DNA from: Candidatus Brocadiaceae bacterium
Lineage (GTDB): Bacteria > Planctomycetota > Brocadiia > Brocadiales > Brocadiaceae
Direction of reading: 5' to 3'
Assembly (NCBI GenBank): GCA_024653795.1
Contig: JANLHY010000601.1
Span: 1-12,530, forward strand
DNA length: 12,530 nucleotides
Shown: positions 6,528 through 12,530 of the stretch, in pieces
Numbering within the stretch: position 1 is the first letter of the stretch
How the letters are laid out: each line of letters begins with the position of its first letter
Position numbers and translations under genes: made by a program
The notes under the pieces: model-generated
What the model was told of the DNA's origin: nothing
Database searches by the model: none
What the model saw: only the letters and a program-made list of their open reading frames with translations

Positions 6528-8969
6528 ATGAAACTCAAAACTACCATAATCCTTTTAATTGTAGCAGCTATTGGTATTTCGTACGTTTTCCTTTACGAGA
6601 GAAAGCAGCTGCCGCATGAAGAATGGGAAAGACTACAGAAAAAGGTAATACCTGATTTCAAGTCTTCAATGATCAGAAAGATTGAATTGAATAACGAAAG
6701 CGGAAAGATCGTTTTGGAGAAAAGTGGAGATGACTACTGGTATATCGTTGAACCGCAAAGGCTGCGCGCAGATAATTCCGAGGTAAACAGCATACTCTCG
6801 GAATTTGAATTTATGAACAAGGTAGGCTCCTTCAGGAAAGAAGGAGATAAACCATTTGACCTTAAAGATTACGGGCTGGATGTTCCCAAGACTTCTATTA
6901 CCATGTTTACAAATATTCCAGCCAAAGCTGACAAAATACAGGTAACCGGGCCGAGAGATAAATACACGGTATTTGTGGGCCAAAAACTTGCAGCAGGCGA
7001 TAATGTGTACGTTAAACTTGATACAAGTGATGAGGTTGTTGTCGTACCAGGGTCACTTCATAGTAAAGTTAATAAAGACGTTCTGGATTTGAGGAGTAAA
7101 TGGGTATTTACTTTTGACAAGGAAGCAGTAGACAGCCTGCAGATAAAAACAAACGAATTTAATGTGGTTTGTAATAGAAAAGGCAGTTTCTGGAGACTTG
7201 TTGAACCCATCAATGACCTTGCGGACCTCGAAAAAATCAAGGAAATTATAGGCAAACTCAAGAACCTGCAGATTGATAGAGAGGACTTCCTTCCCGAATC
7301 AGTTGAATTGGCTAAATACGGCATGGACAACCCACGTTATACCGTCACGATTAATGAAAAAGGCTCTAGCCAATCTGTTGTGTTTGGCCATTCTTTAGAT
7401 AATAAGGTTTATGTTAAACGAACAGATGAACCTACGATTTTCTTCCTTAAAGATCCAATCCTCGCAGACCTGAGTAAAAAACCAAACGATTTAAGGGACA
7501 AGAAAGTTGTCAGATTTGAAGCTATTGGGACCTATGGCATAAACAAGCTGGAAATTAAGACGCCGACCGATTTAGTTGCTATCGAAAAATCCTTAGACCT
7601 GGATTGGAAGATTACAAAACCAATTAACATTTACGCAGACCAGGATACCGTTAAGAACTTCATTGAGAAAATCAAAGTGCTTGACATTGAGGATTTCGTC
7701 TCTGATAAACCAACCGACTTGTCCACGTATGGTTTAAAAGACCCTGTCTTTGAGATTTCTGTTACAAAAGAGGAAGACAAGGAATTAGCCAAGTTTTATG
7801 TAGGTAACAAATTGCCTGACGGCGCCAAATGTTACGTAAAGCGTGTAGGAGAGGAGCCTGTATATACCGTTCCTACGGCTGAATTTTATGATAAGATAGA
7901 AAATGTACTTCTGACTTTCCGTGACAGACTGGTGAGTGATTTTGACAAAGATTTGGCAAGAAAACTGGTCATCGAAAAACCAGACCGCACATTCGTCTGT
8001 GATATAACCAACAAAAAAGACGAGGAAGGCCAAATTCAGTGGGAACTCTCAAAGCCTGTCCAGACGATAGCTGATGCGAATGTAATTAACCAGATTGTCT
8101 GGGCATTATCCTTTTTAAAGGCGGAAAACTACGTTACAAAGGCGCCAAAGGATATTAAAGCCTTTGGGCTGGACGATCCAAGGATTAAGGTTTCGGTGAC
8201 ATACGAAAAAGTTGCAGAACAACCATCTGAAAAATCTGATAAGCAGAAAGAAGAAAAGGCAGAGCATCTCCTGAAGGAAAAAGAACCTTTGGGAAAAACA
8301 GTTGAAACGAGGACTTTACTTATTGGCAAAAATGTAAAGGAAGGGAATAAAGTAAATTCTTATTGCATGATGAGTGATAGCGATCTTGTATTTGAACTCT
8401 CCTGGCCCAAGATTAGAAACTTCGATGCGGAGCTTGTACCCACCAAAATATTACATTTTGAACGCCCGGATGTAAGAAAGCTCGTTCTGGGCTATGCTGA
8501 TAGAAGTATCCAGTTAGATAAGGTAAACCATGTATGGAAGATAAAAAATTATGAAAAAGAACCACAAGGCAGAGAAGTAGACTACTTTATCCGTAATCTC
8601 GATGAGTTAAAAGGCAGCTACATTGAACAATATAAGGCAACTAACCTGACACAATTTTCTTTGGACAAGCCTCAATTTACAGTTACTGCCAGTGTGGAAA
8701 GCGGCGATGCAGTGCTTTACGTAGGTAAGAAAAAAGATGCTCACAGTTATTATGTAAAAAACAAAGACTCAGACTATATCTACGTCGTTGATAACGAATC
8801 AATTTCCAAACTCATGAAAAAAGAAGAAGACTTTACTACGGTTGTTACTGAAACTGCTGCACCCGAAGCGCCTGTTGGTGCAGTAAAGAGTCCTGTTGGA
8901 GAAAAACCGTTGGGTACGAGTCCACATGGAAAACCGCCAGGCAGCTCACCGCATGGTGGATTGCATTAA
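6528..8969 (+). CDS. membrane-anchored five-unit DUF4340 protein
   Basis: This 813-residue protein has an N-terminal span (residues 4-23, after MKLK) that likely anchors it in the inner membrane with the rest outside. The body is five tandem copies of one unit. Each has a W-x-(I/L)-x-x-P-like strand near Trp71, Trp222, Trp360, Trp505 and Trp670, a (Y/F)-(G/S)-(L/M)-x-x-P motif 40-44 residues later (115, 264, 401, 546, 710), and then a strand with VGxx...YVK. This matches the DUF4340 pattern commonly found beside GldG genes. Unit 4 carries a Lys/Glu-rich insert near 562-590. The tail after ~780 is rich in Pro, Gly and His, with SPHG at 798-801 and 807-810. GGAGG at 6510-6514 precedes the ATG by 13 nt. 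The function is unknown; it is probably the extracytoplasmic partner of the upstream exporter. Confidence 0.85.
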   Translation: MKLKTTIILLIVAAIGISYVFLYERKQLPHEEWERLQKKVIPDFKSSMIRKIELNNESGKIVLEKSGDDYWYIVEPQRLRADNSEVNSILSEFEFMNKVGSFRKEGDKPFDLKDYGLDVPKTSITMFTNIPAKADKIQVTGPRDKYTVFVGQKLAAGDNVYVKLDTSDEVVVVPGSLHSKVNKDVLDLRSKWVFTFDKEAVDSLQIKTNEFNVVCNRKGSFWRLVEPINDLADLEKIKEIIGKLKNLQIDREDFLPESVELAKYGMDNPRYTVTINEKGSSQSVVFGHSLDNKVYVKRTDEPTIFFLKDPILADLSKKPNDLRDKKVVRFEAIGTYGINKLEIKTPTDLVAIEKSLDLDWKITKPINIYADQDTVKNFIEKIKVLDIEDFVSDKPTDLSTYGLKDPVFEISVTKEEDKELAKFYVGNKLPDGAKCYVKRVGEEPVYTVPTAEFYDKIENVLLTFRDRLVSDFDKDLARKLVIEKPDRTFVCDITNKKDEEGQIQWELSKPVQTIADANVINQIVWALSFLKAENYVTKAPKDIKAFGLDDPRIKVSVTYEKVAEQPSEKSDKQKEEKAEHLLKEKEPLGKTVETRTLLIGKNVKEGNKVNSYCMMSDSDLVFELSWPKIRNFDAELVPTKILHFERPDVRKLVLGYADRSIQLDKVNHVWKIKNYEKEPQGREVDYFIRNLDELKGSYIEQYKATNLTQFSLDKPQFTVTASVESGDAVLYVGKKKDAHSYYVKNKDSDYIYVVDNESISKLMKKEEDFTTVVTETAAPEAPVGAVKSPVGEKPLGTSPHGKPPGSSPHGGLH

Positions 8970-9034
8970 AGACAGCTAGATAATAAATTTAAAATCCCAG
9001 ATAAATCTGATTAAGGGCGAAGGTCATTGGATGG

Positions 9035-9058
9035 CACGGATAAACTTGTTTGTCCGTG
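9035..9058 (+). terminator. strong hairpin, likely terminator of the exporter operon
   Basis: CACGGATAAAC and GTTTGTCCGTG pair over 11 positions with one T-G wobble. The apex must open, as only TT separates the arms. It lies 66 nt past the DUF4340 stop and is followed by TTTAACTTAAATT, a broken T-run. It is the best terminator candidate on the plus strand, though the tail is not ideal. Confidence 0.5.
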
Positions 9059-9120
9059 TTTAACTTAAATTCACATATCCCCGTTTACACGAGGACAAGT
9101 TTTATAATGGCACAAATTAT

Positions 9121-9138
9121 TCCCCTCTTGGGAGGGGA
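9121..9138. repeat. G/C-rich short hairpin upstream of htrA
   Basis: TCCCCTC (9121-9127) and GAGGGGA (9132-9138) pair perfectly with loop TTGG. It lies about 110 nt before the htrA start, near an isolated TATAAT (9103-9108) that lacks a good -35 box. It may be a dispersed palindrome or part of the leader. Confidence 0.45.
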
Positions 9139-9245
9139 CTTTCTAACGTGAAGTAGATGAAAAAGCCCAATCAAGCATTTGGCCCATACGAGAACCTGAG
9201 AATCCTCCTTTAAATGGTGTTATGGGGGATAAAGGTATTTTCCGA

Positions 9246-10640
9246 ATGAAAAAATCTCACATCTTCTTATTATTTTCTGCCTTTCTTGTTTGCATTCTTT
9301 TCCACCCATATGTTAAAACACCCGTCATTGAAGCCGGCCCTAACCGCAGGACACCCATTGTTATAGCAGTAGAGAAAGCGAGTCCTGCTGTAGCCAATAT
9401 AAGTACGGAAAGGCTCATTTCCCAGCGGCATGTAGACCCTTTCTTTGGATCCAGAAGTGAGCTATTCGATCAGTTCTTCAATGATTTTTTTGGACAGAGT
9501 CAAAAGCAAATGGTCGAAAGGCCATTAGGTTCTGGCGTCATTATTGATGAAGATGGTTACATTGTCACAAACGAACATGTCGTGAGCCGCGCCTCCAAAA
9601 TCAAGGTGAGGCTATCAGATGGTAAGGATTTTGAGGCGACCATGATCAGTTCGGATCCTACCAGTGACCTGGCGGTATTAAAAATTAACTCACCGACTCC
9701 TCTTCCTTACGTTAAGATGGGTACATCCAGGGACCTCATGATTGGTGAGACCGTTATAGCGCTGGGAAATCCCTTTGGTTTAGAAAACTCTATTACGACT
9801 GGTGTAATAAGTGCAAAGAACCGCACTATGACATTTAGCAGTCAATATGGGGATATCAAATATGATGGTCTTATTCAAACAGATGCGTTGATAAATCCAG
9901 GAAATAGCGGCGGGCCACTTATTAATATAGATGGAGAGCTTATTGGTATTAACGCTGCAATCGTAAATCAGGCGCAAGGGATTGGATTTGCCATTCCTGT
10001 CGACAAGGTAAGACAAACCCTTGTAAGGCTCTTCAATTTTAGAGAACTCAACAAGATATGGTTTGGCGCACAGGTTGAAGAACGAGATGCCGTTTCAAAG
10101 GGGATTATGGTTTCATCTATTGAATCCGGTAGCCCTGCCGACAAAGCACAGATTAAAATTGGAGATTATATCACAAGAATAGATACCAAAGAGATACAGG
10201 ATATCCTGGATTTCGAAAAATGTATACTCAAAAAAAATGCAGGGGATAAACTGTATATAACCATTAATCGTGGTGGACGTGAACTTAAGGTAGAGGTTAA
10301 ACTTGAAAAAGCGCCGCTTGCTTCCGTAGAAAAGCTTGCCCTGGAAAAGCTTGGACTGTTTGTGCAAGATTTAACACCACAGCTTGCAAAACAATTAAAT
10401 TTGTGGTGGGTAAAGAGTGGCGTATTGATTTCCGGGGTACAAAAAAACAGTCCAGCAGCCGAGGTTGGCATTAAAGAGGGACATGTCCTTGTGTATGTCG
10501 GACAATATCGGATTAATGATATTGAAGAAATGGGTGCCTTGCTTAAAATCATGCAAAAGGGAGATACCTGGGAGGTGGGTATCGTTTGGTCGGACAAATT
10601 TGGTGAGCATCAGGGCTACGCCAGAGTAAAAATCCGGTGA
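9246..10640 (+). CDS. htrA: periplasmic serine protease Do/HtrA
   Basis: This is a DegP/DegQ-type ATP-independent protease and chaperone that degrades misfolded envelope proteins. Numbered from ATG 9246 (464 residues), a signal peptide (KKSHIFLLFSAFLVCILF) covers about 2-20. The trypsin-like domain has the triad His111 (TNEHVV), Asp141 (TSDLAVL) and Ser221 (NPGNSGGPL), spaced as in the family. PDZ1 spans about 270-360 and PDZ2 about 370-464. The protease loop LA segment has the usual FFGSRSELFDQFFNDFFG composition. A longer frame starts at 9222, but that ATG has no ribosome site and would put eight charged or polar residues before the signal peptide. The ATG at 9246 has AAGG 10 nt upstream. 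It follows the exporter operon but is probably a separate transcript. Confidence 0.93.
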   Translation: MKKSHIFLLFSAFLVCILFHPYVKTPVIEAGPNRRTPIVIAVEKASPAVANISTERLISQRHVDPFFGSRSELFDQFFNDFFGQSQKQMVERPLGSGVIIDEDGYIVTNEHVVSRASKIKVRLSDGKDFEATMISSDPTSDLAVLKINSPTPLPYVKMGTSRDLMIGETVIALGNPFGLENSITTGVISAKNRTMTFSSQYGDIKYDGLIQTDALINPGNSGGPLINIDGELIGINAAIVNQAQGIGFAIPVDKVRQTLVRLFNFRELNKIWFGAQVEERDAVSKGIMVSSIESGSPADKAQIKIGDYITRIDTKEIQDILDFEKCILKKNAGDKLYITINRGGRELKVEVKLEKAPLASVEKLALEKLGLFVQDLTPQLAKQLNLWWVKSGVLISGVQKNSPAAEVGIKEGHVLVYVGQYRINDIEEMGALLKIMQKGDTWEVGIVWSDKFGEHQGYARVKIR

Positions 10641-10853
10641 TTTCGACCTGAAGGAGTGGGAAATATCTCCGGTCATGTACTGCCAATAGCTCGCATAACA
10701 TTGTTTTTTAATACTTCAGTTTCCTTCTGAAATTATTTGTCCTGGTTTCTACCTTCTTTAACGCTTTCCTTAACCTTGCCTCTTTTATATCAAAAATGCC
10801 TTATACCGACTTTATCCGGATTTACCGTATAAAGTAACTTTCGGTCATTTCGC

Positions 10854-10881
10854 TTGACTATAAAATTGAAAAGGCTAAAAT
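10854..10881 (+). promoter_or_regulatory. candidate promoter 300 nt before the kinase-like gene
   Basis: TTGACT (10854-10859) and TAAAAT (10876-10881) are spaced by 16 nt. A transcript from here would cross the coding remnant and the hairpin pair before reaching the gene at 11177, giving a leader of about 290 nt. The match is made by eye only. Confidence 0.3.
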
Positions 10882-10891
10882 CCCACCATAA

Positions 10892-11029
10892 ATCCATCAT
10901 TTTAGCGCTACGGAATTAATAAAAACTATCATAGCCAGAGAAGGATTACGACTGCAAGATGGTGCTCCTGACGCTGAAGGCAATCCTTGCCTTAGGGTAT
11001 CATATCGAAAAGCCTTAATATTATGGTAG
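10892..11029 (+). pseudogene. possible coding remnant, no start codon
   Basis: A 45-codon open frame runs from just after a TAA at 10889-10891 to a TAG at 11027-11029. Its translation has a natural protein-like composition, for example TELIKTIIAREGLRLQDG followed by APDAEGNPCLRVSYRKAL. It has no ATG, GTG or TTG start near its beginning and no ribosome site. The stop codon is the GTAG head of the hairpin repeat that follows, so the repeat may have cut off or replaced the gene end. I do not recognise the family. A chance frame is the main alternative. Confidence 0.3.
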
Positions 11030-11151
11030 GTCAACCGTCCCCGGTTGAGAAATAAAAACGAAACACAGAAATGCGATAATGATGTTACGACAAACTGGAA
11101 TGCCTGAATGCGGAATTTGTTATGATGACAAGCGGGGCCGCTTGTCCTACC
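11025..11151. repeat. REP-like inverted hairpin pair (BIME-like)
   Basis: The left end is GGTAGG followed by hairpin TCAACCG/CGGTTGA (11031-11037, 11042-11048). The right end, inverted, is CCTACC preceded by hairpin GACAAGCGG/CCGCTTGTC (11127-11135, 11138-11146). Read from each end, the two 26-nt termini match at most positions, and stem differences are compensatory. A GTAG tetranucleotide directly before an imperfect hairpin is the known mark of REP elements mobilised by REP-associated tyrosine transposases. An inverted pair is called a BIME. About 78 nt lie between the hairpins. Confidence 0.6.
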
Positions 11152-11176
11152 GACAATGTAAATAAATTTATCAAAC

Positions 11177-12007
11177 ATGATTACAATATTTAAATTTATC
11201 ATGTATAGAATTAATAAATATCATTTTAATGATTTTAAATGTCAGGCAAATCTGCACAAGTCTAACTACGCAGTCTTAATCAATACGCCAGAAAAGGGCA
11301 TAAAATACTCACCCGACTTTGATTTTTCAGAAGAATATTACCTATTAAAGGAACTCAATCACGCCCAGATACCGATTGCCTACGATTTTGGACAGGGAGA
11401 TTTGTTCAGGGATGAAAAATTCTTAATCAAACAAAATTTTATTGTACTGCAACACGTCAACGGATACGATCTTGTAGATTATTTTACCGAAAAGGTTGTG
11501 GAAAACACCAAAACCATTGAGGAAGCCGTCAAATTGTTCATTAGCATTTGTGAGCCACTACAATACCTTCACAACAAAAACTACGTCCATTGTGATTTAA
11601 AACCCGGACACTTGATTCTTAATCAAAAGACAGAACTTGTACACCTTATCGATTTTGAACTAGCCATCAAACGCGGAGGGATTATTAAAGGAATTAGCAA
11701 GGAATATGCATCACCAGAACAACTGCAGATGCTAGCCTGTCTCAAAGATTTACCCAGAAAGGTTCATTATGAGGCTATCTCTTCTACTATTCGGCTTGAT
11801 GGCAGGACGGATCTTTATTCTGTCGGTTTAATTCTCTATCAAATAGTAACAAAGAAATTATGGCAGACAGAAAAGGTTTTACCCAGTCAAATAAACAATC
11901 ATATTCCCCAGAAATTGGAAGAAATCATAAAGGGGCTATTAGAGGTAAACGTATCTAGCAGAATTCCATCTGCGGAAGAATTAAAAAAAGCGTTGAGCAG
12001 CATCTGA
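11177..12007 (+). CDS. atypical protein-kinase-fold protein
   Basis: A 276-residue single-domain protein is recognised as kinase-like by the catalytic loop HCDLKPGHLIL (His138, Asp140, Lys142), IDFELA (Asp159), an activation segment ending YASPEQL (~178-183), and GRTDLYSVGLILYQ with Asp212. No glycine-rich loop is visible. The beta-3 strand appears to be YAVLINT, with Leu34 where the ATP-binding lysine belongs, about 18 residues before a plausible helix-C Glu52. The catalytic-loop Asn is His145 and DFG reads DFE. It could be a pseudokinase or an unusual active kinase, since WaaP/Kdo-type kinases also use His at the Asn position. There is no membrane span or sensor domain. Neither the ATG at 11177 nor the one at 11201 has a ribosome site, so the exact start is uncertain. 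Confidence 0.75.
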   Translation: MITIFKFIMYRINKYHFNDFKCQANLHKSNYAVLINTPEKGIKYSPDFDFSEEYYLLKELNHAQIPIAYDFGQGDLFRDEKFLIKQNFIVLQHVNGYDLVDYFTEKVVENTKTIEEAVKLFISICEPLQYLHNKNYVHCDLKPGHLILNQKTELVHLIDFELAIKRGGIIKGISKEYASPEQLQMLACLKDLPRKVHYEAISSTIRLDGRTDLYSVGLILYQIVTKKLWQTEKVLPSQINNHIPQKLEEIIKGLLEVNVSSRIPSAEELKKALSSI

Positions 12008-12032
12008 ACTCATTAAATTAAATTAATTCCTA

Positions 12033-12084
12033 ACAGGATATACAGGATTGCTTTTTAACTTATTTTTAATCCTGTTCATCCTGT
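12033..12084 (+). terminator. long inverted repeat after the kinase gene, possible terminator
   Basis: Arms ACAGGATATACAGGATT (12033-12049) and AATCCTGTTCATCCTGT (12068-12084) are inverted at 15 of 17 positions, with an 18-nt AT-rich loop. Each arm is itself a near-duplicate of ACAGGAT. It may end the kinase transcript, though no T-run follows the right arm. ACAGGAT/ATCCTGT repeats of this type are common dispersed intergenic elements, so it could be only that. Confidence 0.45.
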
Positions 12085-12129
12085 CTAAGGTAGCTGAACT
12101 ATTACGCATTTTTATATTACAGAAAACCA

Positions 12130-12530
12130 ATGAAATACATTATCTTGTCAGATATACATGGCAATGTGGATGCCTTACTCGCTGTAATTAAAGAAATTGC
12201 CGAAAAGGAAACTCCCATTGACAACCTTTTAATAGCCGGCGATATTGTTGGCTATGGCGCATCGCCAAATGAATGCTGTGAGGTTATCCGTTATTTAATT
12301 TATGGCAGAAAGAAAATAGCTTTAGAAAACATCAAGAGGATCATAGCTCAACCATATTTTGATTCCTCACAAAAGGACACCTTGCTGAATGCCACACTGT
12401 TATTGGAAAAGAAAGGTATAGCCATTGGTGGAAATCATGATAAAGAGGCAGCCGGTGAACCATCCCTTACCAGCGAGATGAACCCCATAGCAAAGACTGC
12501 GGTAGACTGGACAAAAGGGGTACTCACGAA
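12130..12530 (+). CDS. metallophosphoesterase, 5' part only
   Basis: The frame opens at ATG 12130 and runs off the right edge after 133 codons without a stop. The calcineurin-like metal sites are clear: SDIHGN (residues 7-12), AGDIVGYGASPNEC (36-49) and GGNHDKEAAG (100-109). This matches the YfcE/PF12850-type family of phosphatases and phosphodiesterases, which bind two metal ions. After the last motif, MNPIAKTAVDWTKGVL also fits the usual NP-A--A--W pattern. Between the second and third motifs there are about 50 residues, roughly 30 more than I expect, with a lysine-rich helical look. No Shine-Dalgarno site is visible. It follows the kinase-like gene by 122 bp and may counteract it, but its substrate is unknown. 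Confidence 0.88.
   Translation, partial: MKYIILSDIHGNVDALLAVIKEIAEKETPIDNLLIAGDIVGYGASPNECCEVIRYLIYGRKKIALENIKRIIAQPYFDSSQKDTLLNATLLLEKKGIAIGGNHDKEAAGEPSLTSEMNPIAKTAVDWTKGVLT

Larger units (their letters stand above)
10641..11176. other. 536-bp stretch without an intact gene
   Basis: After htrA the plus strand is T-rich (10690-10800). No intact gene with a ribosome site is seen. It contains a candidate promoter (10854-10881), a coding-like remnant (10892-11029) and an inverted pair of GTAG-headed hairpins (11025-11151), described separately. A longer minus-strand frame across 10897-11202 is probably the shadow of the remnant. Confidence 0.55.

Noticed and set aside
9222..9245. Upstream ATG for htrA
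   Set aside because: It lacks a Shine-Dalgarno sequence and would add eight residues before a clean signal peptide that starts at 9246.
10166..10597. 143-residue minus-strand frame inside htrA
   Set aside because: It is antisense to the PDZ region of a clearly coding gene and has no ribosome site or family resemblance.
10700..10840. Short purine-rich minus-strand frame and a hydrophobic plus-strand frame after htrA
   Set aside because: Both are about 30-42 codons without a standard start or ribosome site; the plus strand is simply T-rich, which makes hydrophobic translations by chance.
10897..11202. 101-residue minus-strand frame
   Set aside because: It crosses both hairpins of the REP-like element and the kinase start, has a Ser/Arg/Pro-rich shadow-like composition in part, and has no ribosome site.

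Overview
The window is about 12.5 kb of moderately AT-rich bacterial DNA. It carries one complete membrane-associated operon, a cysteine biosynthesis pair and several gene-free stretches rich in short palindromic repeats. The overall character suggests a Gram-negative, planctomycete-like bacterium, with anammox Brocadiales as my best guess. The evidence is a divergent short RNA polymerase omega subunit beside GldG/DUF4340 genes, a periplasmic Do-type protease, protein-kinase-like genes without clear Shine-Dalgarno sites, and many small dispersed repeats. No taxonomic hallmark gene is present, so this is an inference.

Layout, left to right. Positions 1-333 hold no convincing gene but three palindromic elements, one of them a 76-bp pair of hairpins in inverted repeat. 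On the minus strand follow two tiny overlapping membrane-protein genes (63 and 31 residues), a hairpin, and then the cysK-cysE pair. CysK comes first and the stop of cysK overlaps the start of cysE. CysE keeps the C-terminal GDGI tail that docks into CysK in well-studied species, so the two products probably form the cysteine synthase complex. An AT-rich divergent promoter region (2415-2664) separates this unit from a plus-strand operon.

The plus-strand operon is rpoZ-like omega, an ABC ATPase, an ABC-2 permease, a GldG-family auxiliary membrane protein and a very large DUF4340 protein. The ATPase, permease and GldG genes are tightly packed and overlap, with good Shine-Dalgarno sites. They look like one GldA-F-G type exporter whose extracytoplasmic partner is the DUF4340 protein, which I read as five tandem copies of one unit. 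A strong hairpin follows it, then a separate gene for a periplasmic HtrA/Do serine protease with two PDZ domains.

The right side (10641-12530) begins with a 536-bp stretch without an intact gene. It holds a possible coding remnant and a REP-like pair of inverted hairpins with GTAG heads. After it come a small protein-kinase-fold gene with altered catalytic motifs and, past a hairpin repeat, the 5' part of a metallophosphoesterase gene that runs off the edge. The last two may be a kinase/phosphatase pair.

Three start codons were chosen downstream of the longest open frame: cysE at 1485, gldG-like at 4589 and htrA at 9246. Two genes not visible as long frames were added: the 31-residue microprotein and the partial phosphoesterase. 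The most interesting items are the five-unit DUF4340 protein in its exporter operon, the coupled microprotein pair, the atypical kinase next to a phosphoesterase, and the two hairpin-pair repeats with compensatory base changes.
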